Shown: one piece after another, positions 46,346 through 55,199 of the stretch
Numbering within the stretch: position 1 is the stretch's first letter
Layout: each line of letters opens with the position of its first letter
Source of the DNA: Actinoalloteichus hymeniacidonis
GTDB taxonomy: Bacteria; Actinomycetota; Actinomycetes; Mycobacteriales; Pseudonocardiaceae
DNA length: 64,000 nucleotides
Reading direction: 5' to 3'
Assembly: GCF_014203365.1 (NCBI RefSeq)
Contig: NZ_JACHIS010000001.1
Span: 372,001-436,000 of the forward strand
Notes under the pieces: model-generated
The model's input: only the letters and a program-made list of their open reading frames with translations
Database searches by the model: none
What the model was told of the DNA's origin: nothing
Program-made: the position numbers and the translations under genes

Positions 46346-46361
46346 AGTGACGCTTGTCACA
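46346..46361. promoter_or_regulatory. CRP/FNR-type operator upstream of rpfA
   Basis: TGTGACAAGCGTCACT on the minus strand (TGTGA-N6-TCACt) matches the CRP consensus. M. tuberculosis rpfA is a known target of its CRP (Rv3676), so the site is probably functional. Centre about 54 bases before a candidate -10/TSS near 46299. Confidence 0.65.
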
Positions 46362-46666
46362 GTAACGCGAGTGGGTGACTTGCGATCAGCCTGTTTCTGC
46401 TGGTCAGAGCGTCGTTATCGGGCCGTTTCCGGTTCGATATCGATCACCCACCGTGAGGCACGGGTCACCATCTTGCGCTTACTGTGAGCGATTTTCTGAT
46501 TTGCGCTCGGTAGCCGCACTGCTTCGAGTGAGCGTAGGGACACTAGTGGGGGAACCGGCTCGGTTGTCCAGTGGCAGAGCGTAAGAAATGACGCGGCGTA
46601 CAAGATCCAATCGTGAAAGTGACGTCGTGCTAGGAGCCCCATTCGTGCAGCTCTGTGTAACGGTCG

Positions 46667-46936
46667 TCAGCCGCCCGCGAAGGGCGGCAGGACGTCGAGT
46701 TCGACCGGCTCCCGAACCGGTAGATCTCGATCTTTGACGGCTACCCCGTCCAGCAGGAAGCTGCAGGCCGGAAGGACCTTGGCCAGTCGCTCGCCCCGAC
46801 GGGTCGCCAAGATCTCCAGCGCCGCCCGCACCGAGGTGCCCCTCGGCAGGGACACCGGTTCCTCGGCCACGCCTGCTGCGGCCCTGGCGCCCGCGAAGTA
46901 GCGGACGTTCCAGACGATCTGCTCGGGGGCGTTCAC
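46667..46936 (-). CDS. moaD: Molybdopterin synthase small subunit (sulphur carrier)
   Basis: An 89-aa ubiquitin-fold protein (VRYFAGARAAAGVAEEPVSLP...LDVLPPFAGG) ending in the Gly-Gly that is thiocarboxylated to donate sulphur to cPMP. GTG at 46936 with AAGGG upstream. Pairs with the MoaE part of the fusion protein. Confidence 0.88.
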   Translation of the reverse strand: MNAPEQIVWNVRYFAGARAAAGVAEEPVSLPRGTSVRAALEILATRRGERLAKVLPACSFLLDGVAVKDRDLPVREPVELDVLPPFAGG

Positions 46937-47070
46937 GGTGTCGAATCCCTTCTGATCGACCCGCGATCGGGCCGTTGTTCGGTCGGTGACGTGGTCGGTC
47001 ACGACCATCGCCTTGGCGACCATCGCTACCGAGCGGGGCCGTATCGGCACTATTTCGCTCCGTACGTTCT

Positions 47071-47093
47071 GCGCGCGCACGCGCACGCGCGCG
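47071..47093. other. Alternating purine-pyrimidine GC tract
   Basis: A 23-base run of GC repeats with two CA steps (starting GCGCGCGCACGCGC) between moaA and moaD. Strictly alternating purine/pyrimidine sequence like this can adopt Z-DNA. Confidence 0.6.
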
Positions 47094-47115
47094 AGGGCCC
47101 GCCTGGCCGGGCCGA

Positions 47116-48174
47116 TCAACCGCCGATGGCACTCATCGGCCTGCGGGGTTGGGTGAAGCTCTCGTCGTCGATGCCGTGGCCCGCCCGCTTGCCCCACATC
47201 GCCTCGCGCCAGATCTCGGCCAGCTCCTCGTCGCCCGCCCCGGAACGCAAGGGGCCGCGCAGATCGGTCTCGGTCTGCGAGAACAGACAGCTGCGGATCT
47301 GACCGTCGGCGGTCAACCTGGTTCGATCACAGGCCGCGCAGAACGGGCGGGTCACCGAACCGATGATGCCGACGGTGGCCGGACCGCCGTCGACCGTCCA
47401 CCGTTCCGCCGGGGCGGAGCCGCGTTCCGAGTCGTGTTCGGCCAAGTCGAATCGACTGCGCAGCAGCGCCAACGTCTCGGCGGCGGTGACCATCGTCGAG
47501 CGCTGCCAACCGTGTTGGGCGTCCAACGGCATCTGTTCGATGAACCGCAGGTGATAGCCCTCGTCGATGGCGAAGCGCAGTAGATCGGGCGCCTCGTCGT
47601 CGTTGATTCCGCGTAGCAGCACCGCATTGATCTTCACCGGGTCCAGGCCTGCGGCCCTGGCTGCGGCCAAGCCCGCGAGCACGTCGTCGAGTCGCCGCCG
47701 CCGAGTGATGGTGTGGAAGAGCTCGGGGCGCAGCGTGTCCAGCGAGACGTTGATCCGATCCAGGCCGGCCTCGGCGAGCTCTGCCGCCCGATCGGCCAAG
47801 ACGATGGCGTTGGTGGTCAGCGAGATCTTCGGCTTCGGCTGCAATCCGGCGGCGTGGTGCACGATCGCCGCCAAGTCCTTGCGCAGTAACGGTTCGCCGC
47901 CGGTGAATCGCACATCGCGGACACCCAAACGCTCCACCGCGACGCGCAGCAGGCGGTTGACCTCGGCGGTGTCGAGCAGGCTGCTCTTGGCCAACCAGTC
48001 CAGGCCCTCGGCGGGCATGCAATACGAACACCGCAGATTGCAGCGGTCGATCAACGACACCCGCAGGTCGGTCGCGGTTCGGCCGTACCGGTCGATCAGT
48101 CCGGCGGCTTCGGGGCGCGACGGTCCGGTCACCGCGCCCGGAACGGTCGGGATGCCCAGTTCTACAGCGCTCAC
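47116..48174 (-). CDS. moaA: GTP 3',8-cyclase (radical SAM)
   Basis: A 352-aa enzyme for the first Moco step (GTP to 3',8-cyclo-7,8-dihydro-GTP). The radical-SAM CxxxCxxC is CNLRCSYC (C45, C49, C52). FTGGEPLLRKDL, LTTNAIVL and INVSLDTLRPELF follow. The second 4Fe-4S site is CAACDRTRLTADGQIRSCLF, and the chain ends ...SAIGG with the essential C-terminal Gly-Gly. GTG start at 48174. Confidence 0.95.
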   Translation of the reverse strand: MSAVELGIPTVPGAVTGPSRPEAAGLIDRYGRTATDLRVSLIDRCNLRCSYCMPAEGLDWLAKSSLLDTAEVNRLLRVAVERLGVRDVRFTGGEPLLRKDLAAIVHHAAGLQPKPKISLTTNAIVLADRAAELAEAGLDRINVSLDTLRPELFHTITRRRRLDDVLAGLAAARAAGLDPVKINAVLLRGINDDEAPDLLRFAIDEGYHLRFIEQMPLDAQHGWQRSTMVTAAETLALLRSRFDLAEHDSERGSAPAERWTVDGGPATVGIIGSVTRPFCAACDRTRLTADGQIRSCLFSQTETDLRGPLRSGAGDEELAEIWREAMWGKRAGHGIDDESFTQPRRPMSAIGG

Positions 48175-48285
48175 AAGTCGAGCCTAACCATGCGATCGCC
48201 GAAAATCGGCCACGTCCCGCCCAGGGCGCTGCGAGTGGCCGCGATCCGACCGTCCGCTTCATCCGGTGACGTAAGGTCCGATCCC

Positions 48286-48687
48286 GTGCCTCAGTACCGC
48301 ATCACCGAATCCGCCACCCTGCTGGGCGTGAGCGACGACACGGTGCGTCGTTGGATCGAGTTGGGCCAGTTGAACGCAGGCCGCGACGACTCCGGGCGGA
48401 TGGTGATCGAGGGGTCCGTGCTCGCTGCTTTCGCCGCAGGCCACGCCAAGGACACGCCGGACCCGTCGTCGGTGAACCGCTCCGCCCGCAACCGCTTCGT
48501 CGGCCTGGTCACCGAGGTCGTGGTCGATCGGGTCGCGGCCAAGGTGGAGATGGTCTGCGGTCCACACCGGGTGGTCTCGTTGATGACCGCCGACGCGGTC
48601 GCCGAGCTGGGTCTGGAGCCGGGCGTGCTGGCCGTCGCCGTGGTCAAGTCGACGCATGTCGTGGTGGAGACGCCGCGTTCCGACTAG
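48286..48687 (+). CDS. Molybdate-binding HTH-TOBE regulator (Mop-like)
   Basis: A 133-aa protein with an N-terminal MerR/excisionase-type helix-turn-helix (ITESATLLGVSDDTVRRWIELGQLNAGRDDSGRMVIEGS) and a C-terminal TOBE domain (NRFVGLVTEVVVDRVAAKVEMVCGPHRVVSLMT...VVKSTHVVVE) that binds molybdate or tungstate in Mop/ModE proteins. Divergent from moaA; probably controls the Moco genes or molybdate uptake. GTG start. Confidence 0.85.
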   Translation: MPQYRITESATLLGVSDDTVRRWIELGQLNAGRDDSGRMVIEGSVLAAFAAGHAKDTPDPSSVNRSARNRFVGLVTEVVVDRVAAKVEMVCGPHRVVSLMTADAVAELGLEPGVLAVAVVKSTHVVVETPRSD

Positions 48688-48705
48688 GTCCATGCCTTCG
48701 ACGGG

Positions 48706-49626
48706 ATGGCGCTCCATGCATTCGACAGGCAACATGAGGCCGTGATCGGAGCAGCCAAGACCCAACCGGAACGCTGGAACTACCTGCTGGACATGGATGG
48801 CGTCCTCGTACACGAGGAGCACCCCATCGCAGGCGCCGATCAACTGCTGGCGGAGTTGGCCGAGCAGGAGATCGGCTTCATGGTGTTGACCAACAACTCC
48901 ATCTACACGCCACGCGATCTTCGTGCCAGACTCTCGGCCAACGGGCTGGAGGTGCCGGAGAAGTCCATCTGGACCTCGGCACTGGCCACCGCGCGATTCC
49001 TCGACTCGCAGCGGCCCGGCGGTTCCGCTTACGTGATCGGCGAGGCGGGGCTGACCACCGCCCTGCACGAGGTCGGCTACGTGCTCACCGACCGAGACCC
49101 CGACTACGTGGTGTTGGGCGAGACCCGGACCTACAGCTTCACCGCGATCACCAAGGCGGTCCGCCTACTCGAGGCGGGCGCGCGGTTCATCGCCACCAAC
49201 CCGGATGAGACCGGCCCCAGCCGCGAGGGCCTACTGCCCGCCACGGGCGCCGTGGCGGCCCTCATCGAACGCGCGACCGGACGCGCACCGTATTACGTGG
49301 GCAAGCCGAATCCCTTGATGATGCGGTCCGCGTTGCGCGCCCTCGGCGCCCACTCGGAGAACACCCTGATGGTCGGCGACCGGATGGACACCGACGTCCG
49401 TGCGGGCATGGAGGCGGGCATGCAGACCATCCTGGTGATGTCCGGCATCTCCGGTCCCGCCACTGCGGAGAGCTTCCCGTTCCGGCCGACCCGGGTGATC
49501 GAGTCGATCGCGGAACTGGTCGGTGCGGCTTCGACGCCGTTCTCGGTGGGGGTGCGTACCGGGACGGTCGTGACCCCTGGGAACACGGACGTCGACGCGG
49601 GTGCGGGAGAGACCGGCCGGGACTGA
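48706..49626 (+). CDS. HAD-superfamily IIA hydrolase (NagD-like phosphatase)
   Basis: A 306-aa phosphatase. DMDGVLVHEEHP carries the Asp nucleophile pair; TNNSIYTPRDLRARL, the NagD-type cap, KPNPLMM and MVGDRMDTDVRAG are present. A GTG at 48742 (VIGAAKTQPERW...) is an equally good start. Substrate unknown; nucleotide or sugar monophosphates in the family. Confidence 0.85.
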   Translation: MALHAFDRQHEAVIGAAKTQPERWNYLLDMDGVLVHEEHPIAGADQLLAELAEQEIGFMVLTNNSIYTPRDLRARLSANGLEVPEKSIWTSALATARFLDSQRPGGSAYVIGEAGLTTALHEVGYVLTDRDPDYVVLGETRTYSFTAITKAVRLLEAGARFIATNPDETGPSREGLLPATGAVAALIERATGRAPYYVGKPNPLMMRSALRALGAHSENTLMVGDRMDTDVRAGMEAGMQTILVMSGISGPATAESFPFRPTRVIESIAELVGAASTPFSVGVRTGTVVTPGNTDVDAGAGETGRD

Positions 49627-49659
49627 CTCGCCGGTCGGCCGGGCCCCGGACGGCGTCTA

Positions 49660-50445
49660 CTAGCTGTAGAGGTTGCCCCGCAGGACGGTGGTCGCCCGGC
49701 CGGAGAGCACGACCCGATCGCCGCGCAGTGCCACGCGCACGGTGCCACCGCGTGCCGAGCGCTGCTCGCCGACCAGCTCGTCGCGGCCGAGCTTGTCGGC
49801 CCACCAGGTGGCCAGAGTGCAGTGCGCCGAGCCCGTGACCGGGTCCTCGGCGATCCCGACGCGCGGGAAGAAACAGCGGCTGACGAAGTCGATTCCGTCG
49901 GGGCCACCGCTCGCCGTCACCAGCAGTCCCCGGTATGCGAGCGCGGCCAACGCGGCCAGATCCGGTCGGATCCCGTCGACCACGGCGGGCGATTCGACCT
50001 CTACCAACAGATCGGCCTCGCCTGTCGCCGCCGCGACGATCCGGGCCCCGCCCAGGATGGCGGACAACTCGGCGGGCGGCTCGGCCAGCGGCGTGGTCCG
50101 ATCGGCCGGGAAATCCATCTCGATCCGGCCGTCTTCGGTTGCGGTGCAGGACAGCTCGCCACTGCGCGTGGTGAAGACCTGGTCGCCGCCGAGGACGTGT
50201 GCGGTGGCCAGGGTGGCGTGTCCGCAGAGATCGACCTCGGTGGTCGGCGTGAACCAGCGCAGCGGCTTCGGCGCGTCCGATGGTCCGGAGACCTCGACGA
50301 ACGCGGTCTCCGAGTGCTGCAGTTCCGCAGCCACCGCCTGCATCCATTCTGGGTCGCGGAAGCTGGGCAGTAACACGACTCCGGCGGGGTTGCCCCCGAA
50401 GGGCCGATCACTGAATGCGTCCACGACGTATACGTCCACCGACAT
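49660..50445 (-). CDS. PhzF-family isomerase-like protein
   Basis: A 261-aa PhzF/diaminopimelate-epimerase fold: VDVYVVDAFSDRPFGGNPAGVVLL, HSETAFVEV with the catalytic Glu, DLCGHATLATAHVL and DPVTGSAHCTLATWW. No phenazine genes are nearby, so it is probably a stand-alone isomerase. A tetR gene lies 22 bp upstream on the same strand. Confidence 0.9.
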   Translation of the reverse strand: MSVDVYVVDAFSDRPFGGNPAGVVLLPSFRDPEWMQAVAAELQHSETAFVEVSGPSDAPKPLRWFTPTTEVDLCGHATLATAHVLGGDQVFTTRSGELSCTATEDGRIEMDFPADRTTPLAEPPAELSAILGGARIVAAATGEADLLVEVESPAVVDGIRPDLAALAALAYRGLLVTASGGPDGIDFVSRCFFPRVGIAEDPVTGSAHCTLATWWADKLGRDELVGEQRSARGGTVRVALRGDRVVLSGRATTVLRGNLYS

Positions 50446-50467
50446 GCGGAGAATGTAGAGCCCATCC

Positions 50468-51139
50468 TCAGCTCGACGACGTCCCGGTCGTCGTCGGCGG
50501 TCTCGGCTGGCCGGTACGGGCCCGCATCTGCCGGGATCGCGGCTGGCCGGCCAGGTGCGGACCCAACACCGAGGCGGCGATCGCCGTGACGGTGTCGGCC
50601 GCCTCGGCCGTGGTCGCGGTGGGGACCAGGAGATGGCTCACGGTCAGCCGGACGACGGTGTCGGCGTAGAAGATCGTCGAGGCGGCGGGCAGCTGGGGGA
50701 GTTGAGTCCGTAAGTGCCTGCTGATCAGCTCGGTCAACGCCCGTAGCGTCGGCAGATCCGGAACCGAAAGAAACGGCAGCAGTGCGTCACGGCGCATTCC
50801 GGTGAGTAATGCGGTGAGCAGTGGATCGGCCGTCGAGATCTCGAGTGTCCGCCGTACGGCGGCACGTATTCCGGCAACCGGATCATGCGCTGCTCTGATT
50901 GCCTTGGCGACACTCTCCAGACAGATACGTGCCTGATTCAGTACCACGGCATGCGCGAGTGTTTCCTTGCCGCCGAATTCGTTGTATACGGTCTGCCTGC
51001 TCACACCCGCCATCGCGGCGACCTCGCTCATTCGCAGTCTCGCGAATCCGCGTTCGGTGAGTAGATCTGCTGCCCCGCACAGGAGGTTGTCTCGCAAGGA
51101 CATCTTCACCCGCACGGGAAGCCGAGGGGCAGGGGTCAC
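50468..51139 (-). CDS. TetR-family transcriptional regulator
   Basis: A 223-aa regulator with an N-terminal HTH (LLTERGFARLRMSEVAAMAGVSRQTVYNEFGGKETLAHAVV) and a ligand-binding C-terminal region. GTG at 51139 lies directly behind a -10 box, suggesting a leaderless mRNA; an ATG 13 codons later (MSLRDN) is an alternative. It precedes and probably is cotranscribed with phzF. Confidence 0.85.
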   Translation of the reverse strand: MTPAPRLPVRVKMSLRDNLLCGAADLLTERGFARLRMSEVAAMAGVSRQTVYNEFGGKETLAHAVVLNQARICLESVAKAIRAAHDPVAGIRAAVRRTLEISTADPLLTALLTGMRRDALLPFLSVPDLPTLRALTELISRHLRTQLPQLPAASTIFYADTVVRLTVSHLLVPTATTAEAADTVTAIAASVLGPHLAGQPRSRQMRARTGQPRPPTTTGTSSS

Positions 51140-51144
51140 GAAGA

Positions 51145-51173
51145 TATTCTGACCTACCGTGACGGATTGTCAA
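51145..51173 (-). promoter_or_regulatory. tetR promoter (leaderless)
   Basis: TTGACA and AGAATA are spaced 17 bases apart on the minus strand, with the GTG start six bases after the -10. Transcription would begin at about the start codon, giving a leaderless message. Confidence 0.55.
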
Positions 51174-51238
51174 TTGATCTAGGCCGTTGGTTGAATAACC
51201 AATAAGTCATCCGGGGCCCAGCTCGGCAATTCCCGCGA

Positions 51239-51466
51239 TCAGTGCCCGGGTGAAGGCCTAGCGCGGCGTCGGGACTGGAGAAGTAGCGCGATCACGCCGA
51301 TGAACATCCCCACCGGAGCCAACAGGCAGGCGAGGTTGAGCCAGACCGGCTGGTCCGAGTAGCCGAAGGCGAAGAGCACGAATGTCACGAGCACCGCGAG
51401 GAGCCCGACCGAGAAAGTCGCCAGGGCCAACGGGAAGAGCGAGCTTCTGCGCACCTGTGTGGTCAC
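51239..51466 (-). CDS. Small two-helix membrane protein
   Basis: A 75-aa protein with two hydrophobic segments (LFPLALATFSVGLLAVLVTFVLFAFGY and LNLACLLAPVGMFIGVIALLL). Opposite cspB, as is the small membrane protein Rv0870c in mycobacteria. GTG start at 51466 close behind a TACCCT -10-like box, so also possibly leaderless. Confidence 0.75.
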   Translation of the reverse strand: MTTQVRRSSLFPLALATFSVGLLAVLVTFVLFAFGYSDQPVWLNLACLLAPVGMFIGVIALLLQSRRRARPSPGH

Positions 51467-51688
51467 CAGAACAGGGTAGCGCCGCCGGGAAGGTGATCCA
51501 TCTAGTCGGCGAGCGTCAACTCGGTGGCGCGAACCTTTACCCTGGAGGTACGCGCTCCGGCGCGCGGCGCCTGCGGGCCCGACCGTCCAAACGGTGGGCC
51601 TGGCAGGCCCCGTGGTCGGGCGCGTTCGTCGTGGGCGGCCACGGTTCACCTACGAGGCGACTTGAGCAGATTAGGAACGGTGAGGACA

Positions 51689-52075
51689 GTGCCCAGCGGC
51701 AGGGTCAAGTGGTACGACACGGAGAAGGGATTCGGCTTCGTGACCCAGGACGGAGGCGAGGACGTCTACGTCCGTGCCTCCGCGCTCCCGCCAGGGGTCG
51801 AGGGTCTGAAGGCAGGCCAGCGGGTCGAGTTCGGGATGGCAGAGGGCAGGCGGGGTCCGCAGGCCCTGTCCGTGAAGATCCTGGACGCCCCGCCGTCGGT
51901 GGCGGAGGCGCGACGCAGGCCCGCAGAGGAACTACACGGCCTGATCGAGGACATGATCACCTTGCTGGAGGCGAGCGTCCAACCCGAGCTGCGGCGCGGC
52001 CGATACCCGGATCGCAAGAACACCAAGCGGATCTCCGAGCTGGTTCGAGCGGTCGCACGCGAACTCGAGCCCTGA
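51689..52075 (+). CDS. cspB: Cold-shock domain protein with C-terminal extension
   Basis: A 128-aa protein. Cold-shock domain with RNA-binding motifs [17 protein letters not shown] and VYVRASAL (about 5-65), then an actinobacterial helical extension ([48 protein letters not shown]) as recalled for M. tuberculosis CspB. GTG at 51689. Confidence 0.92.
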   Translation: MPSGRVKWYDTEKGFGFVTQDGGEDVYVRASALPPGVEGLKAGQRVEFGMAEGRRGPQALSVKILDAPPSVAEARRRPAEELHGLIEDMITLLEASVQPELRRGRYPDRKNTKRISELVRAVARELEP

Positions 52076-52097
52076 GCATCCCGATCACCGCTTGACC

Positions 52098-52147
52098 GAT
52101 CGGCTCCGACCCGTTGCCTTGTTGCGCGGGTCGGGGCCGATCTTGTT
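52098..52147. terminator. cspB terminator
   Basis: GATCGGCTCCGACCCG (52098-52113) pairs with CGGGTCGGGGCCGATC (52127-52142, one G-T pair), followed by TTGTTT. It lies between the converging cspB and DUF2771 genes. Confidence 0.88.
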
Positions 52148-52176
52148 TCGCGCCGAGGAACGCGGGCCCGGTGTGG

Positions 52177-52686
52177 TCAGCTGTCGAGGCTGTCGCGGTC
52201 GTCCACCGACAGCACCCAGATACCTCGGGTGACGAAGCCGACGCCGTTCTGATCCTGGACCAGTGCCGCGCCGAACTGCTGCACCTCCAGGGCTTCCAGC
52301 TGGGCGCTGTCATCGGGGAGCCGCAGGGTGTAGGCCAAGCGTTCGTGCGGCGCGAAGACCTCGCTGCGGGCGTCGATCACCTCGCCGTCTAGGCGATAGC
52401 GGAACGCGACCTGCCACGGTGTCTCCGACACCTCCACGGGCACCGAGATCTGCACCGGGGCGCCGGGCGGCACCTCCAAGACACCGACCGCGCTCTCGTC
52501 GTCCTGACACTCGGTGAGCTGGACATCGCAGTGCTGCACCGGATCGATCCGGACCATCTCCCGCGAGGAGTAGACGCTCACCCCGGGGATCGCGGGCGCG
52601 GCACAACCCGCCAGGGCCAGCCCGGCCAGCAGCGGTACGGCGACTCTGGCAAGCCGGGACCTGTTCACCGGCGGGGCATCCGACAC
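52177..52686 (-). CDS. DUF2771 lipoprotein
   Basis: A 169-aa lipoprotein (lipobox LALAGC, about residue 28). The mature part is beta-rich with a conserved pair in QHCDVQLTECQDD and ends VQDQNGVGFVTRGIWVLSVDDRDS, the DUF2771 pattern of actinobacteria. It corresponds in position to Rv0875c. Function unknown. Confidence 0.85.
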   Translation of the reverse strand: MSDAPPVNRSRLARVAVPLLAGLALAGCAAPAIPGVSVYSSREMVRIDPVQHCDVQLTECQDDESAVGVLEVPPGAPVQISVPVEVSETPWQVAFRYRLDGEVIDARSEVFAPHERLAYTLRLPDDSAQLEALEVQQFGAALVQDQNGVGFVTRGIWVLSVDDRDSLDS

Positions 52687-52767
52687 AGGGAGGCAGCCTA
52701 GTTCGCCTGTGCAGGCTGCCCGACCCGGTGGTCTCGACGGTGGTCTCGACGGGACTACGGCCGCCGG

Positions 52768-55068
52768 TCAGCGGTCGTTCTTGACCTGGATGACCGCCGT
52801 CGACGTCTTGGTGGTCGAGCCGCTGGACCGGCCCCGGCCGAGCTGCGGCCGCGACACCGGGTTGCCCTGGGTGGGCGGCGTGGGCCGGACACCCCTGGTC
52901 GGCAGCAGCGACTTACCGTTGCGAGCCAGCACGGTCTGCACCAGGCCGAACACCAACAGGACGGAGAGCACCGCGAAGCCGATCCAGTAGGAGGGCGGCA
53001 GCAACAGGCCGAGCACCCCGCCGAAGACCCAGGCCAGTTGCAGGATCGTCTCGGTGCGGCCGAAGGCCGAGGCCCTGGCCTCCTCCGGCATCTCGCGCTG
53101 CACCACGGAGTCCAACGAGATCTTGGCCAACGCGCTGGCCGTCGAGCCGACCAGACCCACCAGGGCAGCGGTCAGGATTCCCGGCATGATCGCCGCGAAC
53201 ACCGTCGTCGCCAGGGCCATGGAGACCGAGATGACGATGACCTGATGCGGCTTGCCGAGCCGGAGCCGGGCGCCAACCGCGTTGCCGACGAAGTTCCCGA
53301 GGCCGGCCGCACCCACGATGAGACCCAACAACATCAGTTGGACGGCGGGGGACTCCTCGGTCTCCGCCTTCACCACGAACGCGGCGAAGAAGGTGAGGAA
53401 GCCGGTCAGGGTGCGCGCGGTGCCGGTGCCCCACAACCCGGTGCGGATCGCGCTGCCCATCGGGTGCCGGGTCTTGCGGGGCGCTGAGCTCAGCGAGGCC
53501 GTCACCTCGCCCTCGGTGACCTCCACCCACGCCGGAATGCGTAGACACAGCACGACGCCGGTGGCGGCGAGGGCCGCGGTGAACCACAACGCCCCCGAGG
53601 AGCCCGTCAGCGCGGCCAGACCACTGGCTATGGCGCCGAACACCCCGCCTGCGGCCAGCCCGAAGATGTTCAGCCTGGCATTCGTCTCGACCAGGGTGAT
53701 CTCCATCGGTAGCACCCGGGGCGTGACCGCCCCCTTGAGCACGCCGAAGGACTTGGACATCACCATGCAGCCCAGCGCCGCCGGGTAGAGCAGCCAACTG
53801 TCGAAGTTGACCGCCATCACGGCGGCGAGTCCGATTCTGGCGAAGAACGATGCGGCCAGCGCGATCCGCCTGCCCCGCTGGAATCGGTCCAACGCGGGGC
53901 CGATGATCGGTGCGATCAGGGCGAAGGGCGCGACCGTGATCAACAGGTAGAGGGCGACCCTGCCTCGACTCTCCCCGGTCGCGGCGGAGAAGAACAGGGT
54001 GTTCGCCAGGGCCACCGCGATCGCGGCGTCCACGGCATAGTTCATCATCACCGCGTAGGTGAGTCGGTTCAGCCCGGACTTGTCGGCGCCATCGGCGTGT
54101 GCCGCCCGGCGGAAGGCCTGGAATGCCTGTCCGGTGAGCTGCCTGCTGCGGTGAATCGCGACGCGGGTGACGGTGAGCTTCTTCGGCCCCTTGCCGCCCT
54201 CGTGCTCGAGGTGGTCATCGTGGACGTCGGCGTGCTCCCGCCGATGCAGCGTGGTCGGTTGCTCGTGGAGGTGGCCGTCCGAGTCGCGCTGCTGATCGTC
54301 GCGGGCGCGGTCGTCGTGGTCGTCGTCGTGGTCGCGGGCGGGCAGCGGCCGGGTGTCGGAACCCTTGCGGCGGGTCGACCGTGTCGGGTGCTCGTCCTCG
54401 AAGTCCTCGTCGAAGTCGCGATCGATCTCGTCCTCGTGTTCGGCGGGCCGCCTGCCACGTCGGGCTGCGGGGCGCCGGGGACGATCCTCGTCGTAGCGAC
54501 GGTCGTCGTAGTCCTCGCTCCGGTCGTCGTCGCGATCCTCGTATCGTCGCTCGCCGTGGCGCCGGGTGGGCCGGTCGTCGTCGTAACGGTCATCGTCGTA
54601 ACGGTCGTCCTCGCGCCGTCGATCCCGCCGCCGATCCTCGTCCCGGTACCGATCCTCGTCCCGCCGCCGATCAGATCGATAGCGCTCGTCGTCGTAGCGG
54701 CGGTCCTCATACCGGTCGTCGTAGCGATCGTCCTCGTACCGATCGTCGTAGCGATCACGCCGCCTACGGTCCCGGTCCTCGGGCTCGTCGTATCGCCGCC
54801 GATCCTCGTCCCGTGCGCGCCGATCCCGATCGCGGTCGTCCCGGCTGTACCGATCGCCGCGATCCTCGTACTCGTCGGCATACAGCGCCCGCTTGCGCGG
54901 ACGCTGTGGTTGGTGCCGCTCGGTCGACTGCCTACGAGGCGCCTCGTCTTCGGCGGCCCGGCCTGCGTGCCGTTCGATCTCGGTGCGAGTGCTCGGACGC
55001 AGCATCCCCCGTCGTCCACTCCGGCCACGTCGACGGTTTGGTTCATCTGGGGGATCGGAACGCAACAC
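52768..55068 (-). CDS. MFS-like membrane protein with long charged N-terminal tail
   Basis: A 766-aa protein. Residues ~60-280 are almost only Asp, Arg, Glu and Tyr (repeats such as RYDDRYEDDRYDDRYEDRR) and should be disordered. From ~330 there are about ten membrane helices with MFS traits (GVLKGAVTPRVLPMEITLVETNARLNIFG, GRTETILQLAWVFGGVLGLLLPP), resembling M. tuberculosis Rv0876c. The start is uncertain: GTG 55068, or an ATG 21 codons later (MLRPSTRTEIERH). The tail is cytoplasmic by topology. Confidence 0.85.
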   Translation of the reverse strand: MLRSDPPDEPNRRRGRSGRRGMLRPSTRTEIERHAGRAAEDEAPRRQSTERHQPQRPRKRALYADEYEDRGDRYSRDDRDRDRRARDEDRRRYDEPEDRDRRRRDRYDDRYEDDRYDDRYEDRRYDDERYRSDRRRDEDRYRDEDRRRDRRREDDRYDDDRYDDDRPTRRHGERRYEDRDDDRSEDYDDRRYDEDRPRRPAARRGRRPAEHEDEIDRDFDEDFEDEHPTRSTRRKGSDTRPLPARDHDDDHDDRARDDQQRDSDGHLHEQPTTLHRREHADVHDDHLEHEGGKGPKKLTVTRVAIHRSRQLTGQAFQAFRRAAHADGADKSGLNRLTYAVMMNYAVDAAIAVALANTLFFSAATGESRGRVALYLLITVAPFALIAPIIGPALDRFQRGRRIALAASFFARIGLAAVMAVNFDSWLLYPAALGCMVMSKSFGVLKGAVTPRVLPMEITLVETNARLNIFGLAAGGVFGAIASGLAALTGSSGALWFTAALAATGVVLCLRIPAWVEVTEGEVTASLSSAPRKTRHPMGSAIRTGLWGTGTARTLTGFLTFFAAFVVKAETEESPAVQLMLLGLIVGAAGLGNFVGNAVGARLRLGKPHQVIVISVSMALATTVFAAIMPGILTAALVGLVGSTASALAKISLDSVVQREMPEEARASAFGRTETILQLAWVFGGVLGLLLPPSYWIGFAVLSVLLVFGLVQTVLARNGKSLLPTRGVRPTPPTQGNPVSRPQLGRGRSSGSTTKTSTAVIQVKNDR

Positions 55069-55199
55069 GGGTCAATCCTGCCGTACTCGTCGGTCTCTGC
55101 GGGCACGGATTCGACAGTGATTTAGCGAAGCCGTCGGAAAAACCGGTGCCGAGAGCGGGCTATTGCGGCCGAACGGGTGACGTGGGACGAAATCCGACC

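Noticed and set aside
54097-55125. Long plus-strand frame with runs of Val, Ile and Pro
   Set aside because: It is the exact antisense of the Asp/Arg-repeat tail of the minus-strand MFS-like gene; GAC/CGC-rich codons read backwards give valine runs. No start signal or family likeness.
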